64,000 nt of DNA from Acetobacter estunensis (GCF_019083805.1 NZ_JAHRDV010000001.1:248001-312000); one strand, 5' to 3'; shown: positions 10,268 to 21,068, counted from the first letter of the stretch. Notes: a model not told the origin generated them from the sequence alone. Translations and numbers: made by a program.

Positions 10268-11716
10268 ATGAGTCTGATGTCATTTTCGCCACAGTACAGC
10301 CCCGCCACCGATCACACCCGTCTAGGTGATCTGTTCTACGACGTCGTGGAGCCCGCCCGGTTCCCGCAGCACATCCTGCGCTATCGCAACCAGCGCGCCG
10401 CCGCGTCCGTGGGATTGGACACGCTGACAGATGAGGAATGGATCGAGCATTTCGGACGGTTCTCTCCCCTTCCCGGCTCGCTCCCTCATCCGCTGGCCCT
10501 GCGCTATCACGGCCACCAGTTCCGCCAGTACAACCCTGACCTAGGGGATGGGCGCGGCTTCCTGTTCGCACAACTGCGTGACACGAGCGGACGGCTGCTC
10601 GACCTTGGCACCAAAGGCAGCGGCCGCACCCCATGGTCACGCGGCGGTGACGGGCGGCTGACCCTCAAGGGCGGCGTCCGGGAAGTTCTCGCGGCGTCCA
10701 TGCTGGAAGCTCTGGGCGCGGACACTTCCCGTGCCTTCAGCCTGATCGAGACGGGCGAAAAACTGGACCGACACGATGAACCCTCTCCCACCCGCTCGGC
10801 CGTTTTGGTCCGACTCGGGCATTCCCATATCCGCATCGGCACATTTCAGCGCCTCGCCGCCCATGCGGAGACAGCGGCCATCGGCAGGCTCATCACCTAT
10901 GTTCTGGAAACCTATTATCCCGAACTGACCGTGCCGGAAGGCGACAGCGGGGCGCTCATGCTGTTCGAGGCGGTGTGCGAACGAGTGGCGCGCACCGGAG
11001 CGCAATGGATGGCCGCAGGCTTCGTCCACGGCGTTCTGAACACAGACAACATTGCCATCACGGGCGAGAGTTTCGATTACGGTCCATGGCGTTTCCTTCC
11101 GCGCTTCGAGCCGGGTTTCACCGCCGCCTATTTCGATCATCAGGGTCTTTACGCCTATGGCCGCCAGCCAGCGGCACTGGGATGGAATCTCGCCCGACTT
11201 GCGGAATGTCTGCTCGAATTCGCGCCCCATGCCGGATTGACGGAGATTCTTTCGCGTTTTCCAGCCCGTTACGAAGCGGAACTCGACGCGGCATGGATAC
11301 GGCGACTGGGCGTTGCTCCGTGCGATGAACACTCCGATCGCACTCTGCGGCAGGCTGTCACATTGTTCATGGAGGAAAGCGGCATCCCCTTCGATGCGCT
11401 GCCGTTCGACTGGTTCGGCGGCGGCGCAAGCACGGAACGGGTAGCGGCCAGCCCGCGTGCGCCTTTTTACCAGCGTTCGGATTTTGCCCCCGTTCGGACA
11501 GTCCTCGAAAAGCGCACCCCTGCCGCAGGTGTCACGCTGGATCATCGCTATTTTGCCGGGAATACGCCCTGCACCATGCTGATCGACACAGTGGAATCCC
11601 TATGGACGCAACTGGCCGAGCACGACGACTGGGGCACATTGGAGGCGAAACTCGCCCAGATCGACGAGATGGCCGTCGCTCTTGGAAACCGCTCGCCTGC
11701 CCCATCTTCGCCCTGA
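10268..11716 (+). CDS. selO: Protein adenylyltransferase SelO (YdiU/UPF0061)
   Basis: Pseudokinase-fold enzyme of 482 aa that transfers AMP from ATP to protein Ser/Thr/Tyr residues and is linked to redox stress. Visible family motifs are YHGHQFRQYNPDLGDGRG, LKGGVREVLAASM, the catalytic-loop equivalent HGVLNTDN, and the metal-binding FDYGP. The C-terminus lacks a clear Cys/Sec pair of the kind found in some family members. It is transcribed divergently from the symporter pair across a 90-bp gap that must hold both promoters. Identical copy at 32011-33459. Confidence 0.93.
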   Translation: MSLMSFSPQYSPATDHTRLGDLFYDVVEPARFPQHILRYRNQRAAASVGLDTLTDEEWIEHFGRFSPLPGSLPHPLALRYHGHQFRQYNPDLGDGRGFLFAQLRDTSGRLLDLGTKGSGRTPWSRGGDGRLTLKGGVREVLAASMLEALGADTSRAFSLIETGEKLDRHDEPSPTRSAVLVRLGHSHIRIGTFQRLAAHAETAAIGRLITYVLETYYPELTVPEGDSGALMLFEAVCERVARTGAQWMAAGFVHGVLNTDNIAITGESFDYGPWRFLPRFEPGFTAAYFDHQGLYAYGRQPAALGWNLARLAECLLEFAPHAGLTEILSRFPARYEAELDAAWIRRLGVAPCDEHSDRTLRQAVTLFMEESGIPFDALPFDWFGGGASTERVAASPRAPFYQRSDFAPVRTVLEKRTPAAGVTLDHRYFAGNTPCTMLIDTVESLWTQLAEHDDWGTLEAKLAQIDEMAVALGNRSPAPSSP

Positions 11717-11796
11717 AGCCGTCATCACTTCGCCTCCGCAGCCCGGGATTCAGACAGGAAATCTTTGCTTTCCGCCATTATTGACAGGCTTCGGGG

Positions 11797-11820
11797 CCGT
11801 TCCTGACCTTCAAGGAACGG
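11797..11820. other. Hairpin between selO and ftsK
   Basis: An 8-bp inverted repeat (CCGTTCCT/AGGAACGG) with an 8-base loop sits 13 bp before the ftsK start. There is no T run, so it is a weak terminator candidate at best. It could instead affect translation of ftsK. Mirrored at 31907-31930. Confidence 0.35.
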
Positions 11821-11832
11821 GCGGTTCAGGCT

Positions 11833-14745
11833 ATGGTCGCGCATCGCGGCCCGCGCCGCACTCCCCGAACACGAAACCGTAACGTCAGGACCAGTTACTT
11901 GGCGCGTCTCAGCCGCTTCCTTCCCGACACCCTGTCCTCTCCCGACACCCGCTCCACTCTGCGACGACGGGGAGATGAGCTTGGGGGCATCCTTCTGTGG
12001 ATATTCGCGCTCACCTTCCTTCTCGCCTTCGGGAGCTACAACCCTCTCGATCCATCGCCTGACGTGTCCACGTCACGGGCCGCCACCAACCTTCTGGGGG
12101 CGCCCGGCGCATGGGTCGCGGATGTGCTGATTCAGGGGATTGGCCTCGCGACGGGTCTGCTGGTCATAGCGCTGGTGGCGTGGGGGTGGCGCATTTTCCG
12201 CCATCGCGGATTGAGCGTGTTCGTTCTGCGCGCGGTCGCGCTGATCTGCCTGCTGCTCGTCGCGGCGGCACTGTTGGCGGCCGTTCCCATCCTCGTCACG
12301 GCCATCCATCCGCCCGCATGGCCGTCCGACGCCGGGATCGGTGGTGGTATCGGCGCCAGTATCGCGCGGGAAGCCGTAGCGGCTGGCATGTCGGCCATCG
12401 GGCCGGCAGGCGGCGTCATCATCTGGGTTCTGGGGCTGATTCTGGCCCTGCTTCTCGGCGCCCTCGCCTTCGGTCTCGATCGCCGGGAATGGCATGTGAT
12501 CGGCCGCACGACCGGACGCGGCCTGCTCATCGTCGGACGCCAGCCCGGACGTCTCGCCCGCATCATCATCGCGCGTCAGCGGCGCGGTCTGCCATCCGAT
12601 GGCAGCACTGCGACCACGCCGCAAAATTACGAACCCGCCTCCGACAACGCATTCTCCAGCCCGGTCGCTGCGATCCGGCGCTCATGGATTCCACGCAGGG
12701 CGAAAGCTCCGGCTTCTCCGCAGCCCCCTATAGCCACCCGTCGCTATGAGGCTCCTGTCGCGCCTGCGAACATGTCGCCCATGCACCCCAATCCGCAGCC
12801 CACGGGACAGGAAGTGGCCCTGTCCGCTCCTTCTCCCCAGTCGCTGCCGGCAAATCGACCAATGGGGCGTCGCCCCTCACACTCCGGACAGGAAGAAGAA
12901 GACAAGCCCGTTATTTCCCTGCCGGGACCAGCACCCGATCAACCCGTGCGCGCCATGACCGCGATGGACACGGCACCTGCTTCCTCTGCGGTGCCATCGC
13001 GAGTGGAGCCGACACCGGAACCCGAGCCAGCCGCGCAGGTTCATCTCGCACCGCAGAGCGATCCTGCCCCCCACCCGCTGCAGGACACCGTGCCGCCCCA
13101 CGCGCCTCGCGAACCTGTGGCCGACACCGGTCGCAAATCCTTTCTTTCGCGGCTTTTCCCCGGCAAGGACGAAAGCGCTGCTTCCGGCAAAGGAAATGCC
13201 AGCGCCCGGGCGGATGCGTCCGGCAATGGGCAGGGGTGGGTTTTGCCCCCCATCTCTCTTTTACGCGCACCGCCGCCTTCGCGCGCCGAGCAGATGCCCA
13301 CGCGCGAACTGCTGGAAGCCAATGCCCGTCTTCTTGAGACGGTTCTGGCCGATTTCGGCGTGCAGGGACGCATCGTGGACCTTCACCCCGGTCCCGTCGT
13401 GACACTGTATGAACTGGAACCGGCGCCCGGCATCCGCTCCGCGCGGGTGATCGGGCTTGCCGATGACATCGCGCGCTCACTCTCTGTGCTCAGCGTGCGC
13501 ATCGCCACTGTGCCCGGCCGCAACGTAATCGGCATCGAAGTGCCGAACGCCACGCGCCAGACGGTCTATCTTTCGGAACTGTTCAACCAGCCGGAATGGA
13601 TCAACACCACAGGCAAGCTTGAACTGGCTCTCGGCAAGGACATCGCGGGCGAGGCCGTGTTCAGCGATCTGGCCCGTATGCCGCATCTGCTCGTAGCCGG
13701 CACCACAGGCTCGGGTAAGTCGGTGGGCATCAACGCCATGATTCTCTCGCTGCTCTTCCGTCATTCGCCGGATGAGTGCCGCCTGATCATGATCGATCCG
13801 AAGGTGCTGGAGCTTTCGATCTATGACGGCATCCCACATCTGCTGACGCCGGTGGTGACGGAACCCAACAAGGCCGTGACCGCCCTCAAATGGGTCGTGC
13901 GTGAGATGGACCGTCGCTATCGCGCGATGGCCCATCTTCAGGTGCGTAACATTGGCGGCTACAACGAACGCGCCGCACAGGTGCGCGAGCGCGGCGAGGA
14001 AATCACCCGCCGCGTCCAGACCGGCTACGATCCCGAAACCGGCAACCCGATCTTCGAGGAGCAGTCTCTCACGCTGGAGCCGCTGCCCTACATCGTCGTC
14101 ATCATCGATGAGATGGCCGACCTGATGATGATGGCAGGCAAGGAAATCGACGCCGCTGTCCAGCGTCTGGCTCAGAAAGCGCGTGCGGCAGGCATTCACG
14201 TCATTATGGCCACCCAGCGCCCATCGGTGGATGTCATCACCGGCACCATCAAAGCCAACTTCCCTACACGTATTTCCTTTCAGGTCATCAGCAAGTTCGA
14301 CAGCCGCACCATCCTTGGCGAACAGGGAGCGGAACAACTTCTGGGTCAGGGCGACATGCTGTTCATGCAGGGCGGTGGGCGCATCACCCGTGTCCACGGT
14401 CCCTTCGTGGCGGACGCGGAGGTGGAAGCCGTCACCGAGTTCCTGCGTGAACAGGGTGAACCGATCTATGACGAAGACGTCATTTCCGAACGTGAGGAAG
14501 AAGGTCCCGGTGCTGCTTTCGACACGGGAAGCGGCGATGGGGATTCGAGCCTCTACGACAAGGCCGTGGCCATCGTCATCCGAGAGGGCAAAGCCTCGAC
14601 CTCTTTCGTGCAGCGCAACCTCTCCATTGGTTACAACCGCGCCGCTAAGCTGATCGAACAGATGGAGAAAAGCGGCATCGTCAGCGCCGCCGATCATGTG
14701 GGACGCCGCAAGATCCTCATCGGACGCGGTGCGGGAGAGGAATAG
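11833..14745 (+). CDS. ftsK: DNA translocase FtsK
   Basis: Septum-located ATP-driven DNA pump that clears the chromosome terminus and activates XerCD recombination (970 aa). The N-terminus has several membrane helices (about residues 45-215). A long Pro/Ala/Gln-rich linker runs to about 450. The motor domain follows, with Walker [10 protein letters not shown] near 622-630 and Walker [10 protein letters not shown] near 755-763. The final 70 residues form the winged-helix gamma domain that reads KOPS sites ([21 protein letters not shown]). It is followed 6 bp later by the pseudouridine synthase gene. Identical copy at 28982-31894. Confidence 0.96.
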   Translation: MVAHRGPRRTPRTRNRNVRTSYLARLSRFLPDTLSSPDTRSTLRRRGDELGGILLWIFALTFLLAFGSYNPLDPSPDVSTSRAATNLLGAPGAWVADVLIQGIGLATGLLVIALVAWGWRIFRHRGLSVFVLRAVALICLLLVAAALLAAVPILVTAIHPPAWPSDAGIGGGIGASIAREAVAAGMSAIGPAGGVIIWVLGLILALLLGALAFGLDRREWHVIGRTTGRGLLIVGRQPGRLARIIIARQRRGLPSDGSTATTPQNYEPASDNAFSSPVAAIRRSWIPRRAKAPASPQPPIATRRYEAPVAPANMSPMHPNPQPTGQEVALSAPSPQSLPANRPMGRRPSHSGQEEEDKPVISLPGPAPDQPVRAMTAMDTAPASSAVPSRVEPTPEPEPAAQVHLAPQSDPAPHPLQDTVPPHAPREPVADTGRKSFLSRLFPGKDESAASGKGNASARADASGNGQGWVLPPISLLRAPPPSRAEQMPTRELLEANARLLETVLADFGVQGRIVDLHPGPVVTLYELEPAPGIRSARVIGLADDIARSLSVLSVRIATVPGRNVIGIEVPNATRQTVYLSELFNQPEWINTTGKLELALGKDIAGEAVFSDLARMPHLLVAGTTGSGKSVGINAMILSLLFRHSPDECRLIMIDPKVLELSIYDGIPHLLTPVVTEPNKAVTALKWVVREMDRRYRAMAHLQVRNIGGYNERAAQVRERGEEITRRVQTGYDPETGNPIFEEQSLTLEPLPYIVVIIDEMADLMMMAGKEIDAAVQRLAQKARAAGIHVIMATQRPSVDVITGTIKANFPTRISFQVISKFDSRTILGEQGAEQLLGQGDMLFMQGGGRITRVHGPFVADAEVEAVTEFLREQGEPIYDEDVISEREEEGPGAAFDTGSGDGDSSLYDKAVAIVIREGKASTSFVQRNLSIGYNRAAKLIEQMEKSGIVSAADHVGRRKILIGRGAGEE

Positions 14746-14751
14746 ACGGGC

Positions 14752-15501
14752 ATGAAACCCCGCTTCCCCCGCGCTCAGCCGAAAGAGAGGGTTGTGCCCT
14801 CCGGTGCCATCCTCCCCTTCCCCATCCTGTTTTCAAGCCCGCAGGCGCTTGTCATCGACAAACCCGCCGGATTGCCCGTGCATCCGGGACCGCGAGACGG
14901 TCCAAGCGTAGAGGACTGGTTTCCGCTCATGAGTCGCCGTCGGGACGGACCTTGGCTGGCACACCGACTGGACACGGACACCGCAGGCTGCCTCGCCATC
15001 GCCCTGCGCAAACAGACGCTGCTCGCGATGCAAACGTGCTTTGCCTCCGGTCAGGCGCGCAAGACGTACTGGGCTGTGGTGGAAGGCGTGCCGGATGAGA
15101 GCGGCGAAATCGACCAGCCACTGCGCAAGGTCAGTTCCCCGACCTCAGGCTGGAAAATGGAATTACACCCTTCCGGACAGGCCGCCCGCACAAGCTGGCG
15201 GCGGCTGGGAACGGATGGGCATATCTCATGGCTGGAGCTGACCCTGCACACCGGCCGCACCCATCAAGCCCGAGTGCACTGCGCGGCTCTCGGCACACCG
15301 ATTCTGGGCGACCCGGTTTATGGAACCCGCACGCCCGACCTCAGCATGCTGCATCTTTTCAGCCGTCGGCTCGAACTGCCTCTGGCGGTTCCGATCGCAG
15401 CGACGGCTTCTCCACCTGCTCACATGCTGACGGCGCTGGCACGCTGCGGCTTCAGGGAAACACTGCAGCCTCAGAACGGAAGCCTTCTGGCTCCCTCCTG
15501 A
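14752..15501 (+). CDS. RluA-family pseudouridine synthase
   Basis: Converts uridine to pseudouridine in structured RNA. The 249-aa protein has the family signature HRLDTDTAG at residues 71-79, with Asp74 as the expected catalytic residue, and the later TGRTHQARVHCAALG motif. There is no S4 domain, which fits the short RluA/RluC-type catalytic core. The target RNA cannot be told from sequence. It follows ftsK closely and is convergent with the glycosyltransferase gene downstream, 13 bp apart. Identical copy at 28226-28975. Confidence 0.9.
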   Translation: MKPRFPRAQPKERVVPSGAILPFPILFSSPQALVIDKPAGLPVHPGPRDGPSVEDWFPLMSRRRDGPWLAHRLDTDTAGCLAIALRKQTLLAMQTCFASGQARKTYWAVVEGVPDESGEIDQPLRKVSSPTSGWKMELHPSGQAARTSWRRLGTDGHISWLELTLHTGRTHQARVHCAALGTPILGDPVYGTRTPDLSMLHLFSRRLELPLAVPIAATASPPAHMLTALARCGFRETLQPQNGSLLAPS

Positions 15502-15514
15502 CAACTGCCGGGCG

Positions 15515-16654
15515 TCAGTTGCTGACGCCGTGCCAGGACTTGCCCTGGAATTTGTATTCTACATGCAGCTCTTCGATCACTTCCGAGAACACGTGGTTGT
15601 CGTAGGTAATCATGGAAGGAAGCGCGCGGGTGCGGTTGAAGTCCGCGTGGAAGGTGCGATTCAGGCCACGCTCAAAGGGGCCGGGACCGGTCTTGTAGGG
15701 AATGTACAGGCTGGGGAACAGGTAGCAGTTGCGGTACAGCGACAGCAGCACATCCCCCAAGATCGGACTGTTGGCCACGGAGCCGAAGAAATCGTTATGC
15801 ACCACGCAATCATGCGTGAGCAGGAACACATGCGAATGATGCTGTGAGAGACGCCCGAAGAACACCTCTTCCGAACGAATGCGGATATCTGCGTCCAGCC
15901 ACCAGCCACCCAGCGCCTGAATCACATGCACGCGCAGGAAATCTGCTGCTTCCGCCGGATGGCGCATCCCCATGAAAAGGTTCCGTGCCTCGACGCCATA
16001 CACCTCGTAAAGCCACTGGGCGGCCTCGGCCTGATTGAAGGTCTTGACCTCCAGCCCCTTGAGAGAGCGGTGATATTCGAAATTGCGCTCAACCTCTTCG
16101 GGGGTCTCGTTATCCCAGTACATGTAGATTTTGCGTGGGATTAACGCGCTCGGCACGCGGACGTCCGCCACGCCATTGTGCATCTGCTCCTGATAGAGGC
16201 GGTTCACCACCTCCAGATAGAGCCGGTCGCACTCCTCGCCCGTATGGAACTCATCGTAGCAGTTACCCATCATGCGGGTCGCCTTGACGAGATCGCCCGT
16301 ATTCCATGCGGTGCGAATGCCCGCGATGTAGTTGTAGAGGGGAATGGACAGTCCCTTAAGCGCTTCCATGTCCTCATCGCTCAGCGGCAGGCCCGCCTTG
16401 AGCTGGCAGAGCAGACTGACATGCAAGAGGATATGAGCGCCGGGATGCTGATCGGGCGACTTCGAATGAAGTTCATAGCCGATATGATAAACGCGCGCCG
16501 CTTCCGCCACACAGCGGTCGGTGTGCAGGATGTTGGCGAGATGAAACGCCGCCTCCACCGTCCCACAACCATGCTCATTGTAATAAGCTATGGCGCGCTC
16601 GTTATTTGCGAGATCGGAGGGGCTCAGTTGCGGTGACTGCACCGTGTCGGACAT
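15515..16654 (-). CDS. DXD-motif glycosyltransferase (Gly_transf_sug family)
   Basis: Protein of 379 aa. The first 165 residues are a helical region without a clear family. From residue 172 (IPRKIYMYWDN) it matches the sugar-binding, DXD-containing glycosyltransferase family related to OCH1-type and capsular enzymes. The nucleotide-sugar/metal motif is LDADIRI with DAD at 254-256, preceded by AADFLRVHVIQALGGWW. It probably modifies a surface polysaccharide or lipid. No other polysaccharide genes adjoin it here. Donor and acceptor are unknown. Identical copy at 27073-28212. Confidence 0.8.
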   Translation of the reverse strand: MSDTVQSPQLSPSDLANNERAIAYYNEHGCGTVEAAFHLANILHTDRCVAEAARVYHIGYELHSKSPDQHPGAHILLHVSLLCQLKAGLPLSDEDMEALKGLSIPLYNYIAGIRTAWNTGDLVKATRMMGNCYDEFHTGEECDRLYLEVVNRLYQEQMHNGVADVRVPSALIPRKIYMYWDNETPEEVERNFEYHRSLKGLEVKTFNQAEAAQWLYEVYGVEARNLFMGMRHPAEAADFLRVHVIQALGGWWLDADIRIRSEEVFFGRLSQHHSHVFLLTHDCVVHNDFFGSVANSPILGDVLLSLYRNCYLFPSLYIPYKTGPGPFERGLNRTFHADFNRTRALPSMITYDNHVFSEVIEELHVEYKFQGKSWHGVSN

Positions 16655-16814
16655 TCCATTCTCTCCGAAGTCGCTATGTTTTCACGTTTTCTCTACCAAA
16701 TCCTGCCGTCATGACAACCTGCCATCTGACAGGATAGCCGGTGGAACGTAACTCTTAACAAAACGTCCGCCTGCCGCCATCGTGCGCCACGTTCAAGAAG
16801 GATGGGAGAAAGAG

Positions 16815-17777
16815 ATGGCCAGCCCCCCGAAAGTTCTGGTCCGCGGCGCAGGTGTCGCCGGGCTGGTGACGGCCGTTACTCTCGCACTCCGGGGCGCGAA
16901 GGTCACGCTTATCGAGTCGGGGCCAAAAGTGGGATCGGGGGCGTCATGGATGGCGGGCGGAATGCTCACCCCATGGTGCGAGGCCGAATCCGCTCCTGCC
17001 GAAGTCACAGAACGCTCCGTCGATTCGCTCGGCTGGTGGCAGGCCAACGTGCCCGATGTGCAGGCTAATGGCAGCCTTGTTCTGGCCCCTCCCCGTGACA
17101 CGGCGGAGATTGCCCGCTTTGGGCGACGCACCAGTCATTTCGAGACCATCGGTCCAGACGAGATTGCCAGACTGGAACCCGACCTCCAAGGACGGTTCGC
17201 CAAAGCCCTCTTCTTCCCCACGGAAGGCCACCTGGACCCACGCGAAGCTCTCCCAGCCCTCGCCAGCCGCCTCGTTGCCCTTGGTGGCATGCTGCTGACC
17301 GACAGTCTCGCTCCGCCGGATGAGAGTTTCGATTGGGATGTGGACTGCACCGGCCTCAACGCCCGCGCGCACCTCGACCATCTCCGTGGCGTGCGGGGAG
17401 AGATGATCCTGCTCCGCTGCGCTGACGTGACGCTTCATCGCCCTGTCCGCCTGCTGCATCCCCGTATTCCCATCTACATCGTCCCGCGCAGGAACCATCT
17501 CTTCATGGTGGGCGCCACAATGATCGAGAGCGAGAACGATGGTCCCATGACCCTGCGTTCCATGAGTGAACTTCTGAACGCCGCGTGGGTTCTTCATCCG
17601 GGCTTTGCGGAAGCCGAAATCCTTGACATGGGAACCGGGCTACGGCCGTCCTATCCCGACAACATGCCGCTCGTCACACAGGAAGGACGCCACATCTTCG
17701 TTAACGGCATGTATCGACATGGCTATCTGCTCTCGCCTTGGCTGGCCCAGCAGGTGGAACACATCGTCTTTGCGTGA
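16815..17777 (+). CDS. thiO: Glycine oxidase ThiO (FAD-dependent)
   Basis: FAD-dependent amine oxidase (320 aa) that makes dehydroglycine (iminoglycine), the glycine-derived precursor of the thiamine thiazole ring. The N-terminal dinucleotide fold GAGVAG is at residues 11-16, and ASWMAGGMLTPWCEAE resembles the ThiO substrate region. The C-terminal GLRPSYPDNMPLV is the second FAD contact. Start chosen at the ATG with GGGAGAAA 7 bases upstream. It leads thiO-thiS-thiG-thiE. I looked for a TPP riboswitch in the 160 bp upstream and did not see one. Identical copy at 25950-26912. Confidence 0.92.
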   Translation: MASPPKVLVRGAGVAGLVTAVTLALRGAKVTLIESGPKVGSGASWMAGGMLTPWCEAESAPAEVTERSVDSLGWWQANVPDVQANGSLVLAPPRDTAEIARFGRRTSHFETIGPDEIARLEPDLQGRFAKALFFPTEGHLDPREALPALASRLVALGGMLLTDSLAPPDESFDWDVDCTGLNARAHLDHLRGVRGEMILLRCADVTLHRPVRLLHPRIPIYIVPRRNHLFMVGATMIESENDGPMTLRSMSELLNAAWVLHPGFAEAEILDMGTGLRPSYPDNMPLVTQEGRHIFVNGMYRHGYLLSPWLAQQVEHIVFA

Positions 17778-17861
17778 CATGCCTCCAGCTTGCGTCCCGG
17801 CCACGAACACCCCAAGTGTGGCGGGAACCAACCCAATCCTTCAAAGGGCGATGAGGTCAGC

Positions 17862-18059
17862 ATGAACATTGTGGTCAATGACGAACCCAAGGTCGTGGCC
17901 GCCCGCACGCTCGCGACGCTGATCGGTGAACTCGGTCTGGCCGATGCTCGGATTGCAACGGCTGTGGATGGTGCATTCGTCCCCGCCTCCGGACGGGAGA
18001 ATCTGGCACTGACGGACGGCATGAAGATCGAGATCGTGGCGCCAAGGCAGGGAGGCTGA
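17862..18059 (+). CDS. thiS: Sulfur carrier protein ThiS
   Basis: A 65-aa ubiquitin-like protein ending in Gly-Gly (PRQGG), the end that is adenylated and thiocarboxylated to deliver sulfur to ThiG. The start MNIVVND is the typical first beta strand. The open frame could extend 24 codons upstream, but this adds unrelated residues and lies between thiO and the obvious AAAGGG ribosome-binding region. It is 7 bp before thiG. Identical copy at 25668-25865. Confidence 0.93.
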   Translation: MNIVVNDEPKVVAARTLATLIGELGLADARIATAVDGAFVPASGRENLALTDGMKIEIVAPRQGG

Positions 18060-18066
18060 TCCTTCG

Positions 18067-18837
18067 ATGCTCTTTTATGGCGTCTCGCTCGCCTCTCCCC
18101 TGATGCTGGGCACCGCCCAGTATCCTTCCCCAGAGATTCTGGCTTCCGCCGTGCGGGAGGCGCAGGCGGGCGTCATCACGGTCTCGCTTCGCCGCGAATC
18201 GGCCGGACAGAAAGCCGGGCAGGCATTCTGGTCTCTCATCCGCGAACTGAACGTGCCTGTTTTGCCCAACACGGCCGGCTGCCACACCGTCAAAGAAGCC
18301 GTAACGACGGCGCATATGGCGCGCGAAGTCTTCGAGACGGACTGGATCAAACTCGAAGTGATCGGGGATTCCGACACGCTTCAGCCAGATGTGTTCGGAC
18401 TGGTGGAAGCGGCTCGCATTCTCTCGGAAGATGGGTTCAAGGTTTTTCCCTACACCACGGAAGATCTCGTCGTGGCCGAAAGGCTTCTGGCGGCGGGATG
18501 CGAAGTGCTGATGCCATGGGGGGCACCCATCGGCTCGGGACGCGGCCTGAACAACGTCTTCGGACTGCGGACTTTGCGTGCTCATTTTCCCGAGGTTCCG
18601 CTGGTGGTCGATGCGGGTATCGGTGTGCCCTCTCACGCCGCACAAGCTATGGAACTGGGCTATGACGCGGTGCTCATCAACACCGCCGTTGCCAAAGCCG
18701 GTGATCCGGCGGTCATGGCGCGGGCTTTCCGTCTGGCCGTGGAGGCCGGAAAGGCCGCCTTCGAAGCCGATCCGATGGAAGCGCGCGACATGGCCGCCCC
18801 CTCAACACCTCTTCTTGGAAGGCCCATGCTGGCATGA
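18067..18837 (+). CDS. thiG: Thiazole synthase ThiG
   Basis: TIM-barrel enzyme (256 aa) that joins deoxyxylulose-5-phosphate, dehydroglycine and ThiS thiocarboxylate into thiazole phosphate. Catalytic Lys95 is in WIKLEVIGD. The phosphate-binding loops GSGRGLNN and [24 protein letters not shown] are present. It overlaps thiE by 4 bp (ATGA). Identical copy at 24890-25660. Confidence 0.96.
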   Translation: MLFYGVSLASPLMLGTAQYPSPEILASAVREAQAGVITVSLRRESAGQKAGQAFWSLIRELNVPVLPNTAGCHTVKEAVTTAHMAREVFETDWIKLEVIGDSDTLQPDVFGLVEAARILSEDGFKVFPYTTEDLVVAERLLAAGCEVLMPWGAPIGSGRGLNNVFGLRTLRAHFPEVPLVVDAGIGVPSHAAQAMELGYDAVLINTAVAKAGDPAVMARAFRLAVEAGKAAFEADPMEARDMAAPSTPLLGRPMLA

Positions 18838-19451
18838 CCACTTCCCGCCATTTGCCGCAACGTATCTACCCGGTTGTCGATCGCGCATCCTGGATTGACC
18901 GTCTTGGAAAGGCGGGCGCGCGCTTCATCCAGCTTCGCATCAAGGACAAAGCGGGCCCCGAATTGCTGGAAGAAATCCGCGAAGGGCTGAAAGCTGCGAA
19001 GACGCATGATGTCACGCTCGTCATCAATGATTTCTGGCGCGAAGCGCTCGAATGTGGCGCGACACATGTTCATCTCGGTCAGGAAGATCTCGATACGGCG
19101 GACATGAAGGCTCTGCGTGCGGCCGGGATTGGCGTGGGAATCAGCACTCATGATGTGCCTGAACTGGAACGCGCCCTCTCCTTCGCTCCGTGGTACGTAG
19201 CGCTTGGGCCGATCTGGCCCACAACGACCAAGGAAATGGCGTTCGGTCCGCAAGGAACGCAGCGTCTGACCGAATGGCGCGAGCGCATTGGTCCCGACAT
19301 GCCGCTGGTGGCCATTGGCGGCATCACGCTGGAGCGTGCCCCCGCGTGTCTCACGGCTGGGGCCGATTCCGTTTCCGCCATTTCGGACTTCATCCGCCAC
19401 GCCGATCCCGAAGGACAGGTCCGGAAATGGCTTGCTGCGACCCATTCCTGA
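18834..19451 (+). CDS. thiE: Thiamine-phosphate synthase ThiE
   Basis: Couples thiazole phosphate and hydroxymethylpyrimidine pyrophosphate to thiamine phosphate (205 aa). The TIM-barrel signatures are FIQLRIKDK near the N-terminus, [15 protein letters not shown] and [12 protein letters not shown]. Pyrimidine-branch genes such as thiC and thiD are not in the window. It is the last gene of the thi operon and is translationally coupled to thiG. Identical copy at 24276-24893. Confidence 0.94.
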   Translation: MTTSRHLPQRIYPVVDRASWIDRLGKAGARFIQLRIKDKAGPELLEEIREGLKAAKTHDVTLVINDFWREALECGATHVHLGQEDLDTADMKALRAAGIGVGISTHDVPELERALSFAPWYVALGPIWPTTTKEMAFGPQGTQRLTEWRERIGPDMPLVAIGGITLERAPACLTAGADSVSAISDFIRHADPEGQVRKWLAATHS

Positions 19452-19527
19452 ACTTTTTGTTCCGGATTTAAATCTTCTTCAATCGCTGTCACCGATCATC
19501 CAATGCAGGTGATCGGATCGGGGTTCG

Positions 19528-20082
19528 GTGTCGGCAGTCCATGTCATTTCGAGAGCAGCACGGCTGTTGGCTGCCTTATGTATCGGCTACACCGTAACGG
19601 GAGACCTGCGGGTCGCGCGTGCGGAAGGTGCATTCAACACTCACGATCTCACCATCCTTGGAGAAACGCTGCATTTCATCGTGCCGCCACCTTCCGGCGT
19701 GGTTAAGGTCGCTATTGCCTTCGACCCCAATGTGCCCCAGTCCCGTCAGGAAGCGGAGCAGATCAAGGAGGCTTTTGGCGGAGACCTCTCGATTGCGGGG
19801 ATGTCTCTTCAGCCTTTTTCCGTCAGTTTGTCCGCTCTCGAAGCCACACCTTTCGCTGTCGTCATCGCGACCGAGGGCACAGGAACCGCCATTCTTCAGC
19901 ATGCCGTCGTCACCCATCACGCTGTGTGCGTGACCGGGCATCTCAGCGATGTGACGAATGGCACCTGCCAGATTTATCTGACGTCCCAACCCAGCGTGGA
20001 CATCCGTCTCAATGAGGCCGCAACGGAAGCGGCTGACGTGCATTTCGCAACCGCTTTCCGCATCATGGTCCACACCCTCTGA
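19528..20082 (+). CDS. Exported protein of unknown function
   Basis: A 184-aa protein starting at GTG with a probable signal peptide (basic start, hydrophobic AALCIGYTV, cleavage near ARA-EG). The mature part has an alternating beta/alpha pattern and ends with RLNEAATEAADVHFATAFRIMV. This distantly recalls periplasmic YfiR-type (DUF4154) proteins, but I cannot confirm that. It lies 76 bp after thiE in the same direction and its stop abuts the stop of the convergent amidohydrolase gene with no gap. Identical copy at 23645-24199. Confidence 0.65.
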   Translation: MSAVHVISRAARLLAALCIGYTVTGDLRVARAEGAFNTHDLTILGETLHFIVPPPSGVVKVAIAFDPNVPQSRQEAEQIKEAFGGDLSIAGMSLQPFSVSLSALEATPFAVVIATEGTGTAILQHAVVTHHAVCVTGHLSDVTNGTCQIYLTSQPSVDIRLNEAATEAADVHFATAFRIMVHTL

Positions 20083-20997
20083 TTAGCTCCCACGCAGGCG
20101 ATGACGCACTTCCTGTGCCGTTGCGGCAATGACACGATCCACACTGTCTACGATGCGGACATTGAGCCCGAACCCGCCACCGTTGCGTGGGTGCATGTAG
20201 AGCGTCCGGCAGATTTCCAATTGGATGGCCTGCATGCCTTCTCGGGGACGACCGTAATGCGTGGTGATGTACCCCCCCGCAAACGGATGATTACGTGCCA
20301 CCTGAAACTTCTGCTCCCGCAAGACTGCAGCAATGACACGAGACATTTCCCGGTCGCAGGACGTTCCGTAACGATCCCCGATCACACAATCGGCACGCGA
20401 TCCCTCCACACCGGGGGGCATGGAGTGAACATCCAGCAGGACACAAAAGCCGTAACGCTGCCTTTTGCTTTCAATAAGTTCGGAAAGCGTCTCATGATAG
20501 GGCCGCCAAAAACGCTGCAAGCGCTCGGTGACCTCTTCCATCGATAGTCGTGTCGCATAGAGCAACTGCCCTCCCGACACGACGCCAGGCACACTTCCCA
20601 GCCCCGCCAACCCACGAGACGTCGGCGCACATCCTGATTTGGACACATCACTGATCATGCGCGGGTCGATGTCCATACACGCCCGGTTCACATCGCAGAC
20701 CACGCGAGGAAAGTTGGCGTGCAGCAGCGTCGCACCATGAGATGGCGCTGACGCCACCAAGGTATCGACGTGAAAATCTTCACTCGTCCGCAGAACATTT
20801 AGAGGAAGACGACACCGCTCAAGAAAAGCCGCTTCATAATCCCGCCCGGAATGAGGAGAGGACACAATGAGAGGCAGATCGCGGTCTGCAGGAGGCGACA
20901 CGACAGAAACCGCCGATCGTCCTCCCCTTTCCACACTTTGGGCATCAGTAGAAAATGCTGGTTCTACGCCCTGCGCAGAAAGAATCGTCTCGCTCAT
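20083..20997 (-). CDS. N-formylglutamate amidohydrolase
   Basis: Hydrolase of the N-formylglutamate amidohydrolase family, which releases formate from N-formylglutamate or related N-acyl amino acids. Motifs include VSSPHSGRDY, SEDFHVDTLVASAPSHGAT, NFPRVVCDVNRACMDIDPRM, LDVHSMPPGVE and GGYITTHYGRP. The ATG at 20997 gives 304 aa. A GTG at 21063 would add 22 residues but leave only 14 bp to the divergent tRNA gene. No other histidine-degradation (hut) genes are nearby, so the substrate is uncertain. Identical copy at 22730-23644. Confidence 0.87.
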   Translation of the reverse strand: MSETILSAQGVEPAFSTDAQSVERGGRSAVSVVSPPADRDLPLIVSSPHSGRDYEAAFLERCRLPLNVLRTSEDFHVDTLVASAPSHGATLLHANFPRVVCDVNRACMDIDPRMISDVSKSGCAPTSRGLAGLGSVPGVVSGGQLLYATRLSMEEVTERLQRFWRPYHETLSELIESKRQRYGFCVLLDVHSMPPGVEGSRADCVIGDRYGTSCDREMSRVIAAVLREQKFQVARNHPFAGGYITTHYGRPREGMQAIQLEICRTLYMHPRNGGGFGLNVRIVDSVDRVIAATAQEVRHRLRGS

Positions 20998-21068
20998 GAA
21001 TGCAGGATACACATCCTGCATCAAATGGGCTTGCACTCTCCAAAAAGCCGCTGTAGAAGCCACCTCAC

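Noticed and set aside
13477..14697. A 406-codon open frame antisense to ftsK, and a similar 425-codon frame antisense to gltX (7142-8419)
   Set aside because: Both are shadows of strongly supported genes on the other strand, without ribosome-binding sites or domains.
16655..16814. Possible TPP riboswitch before the thi operon
   Set aside because: The conserved CUGAGA and ACCUGAUCUGG-type blocks are absent.
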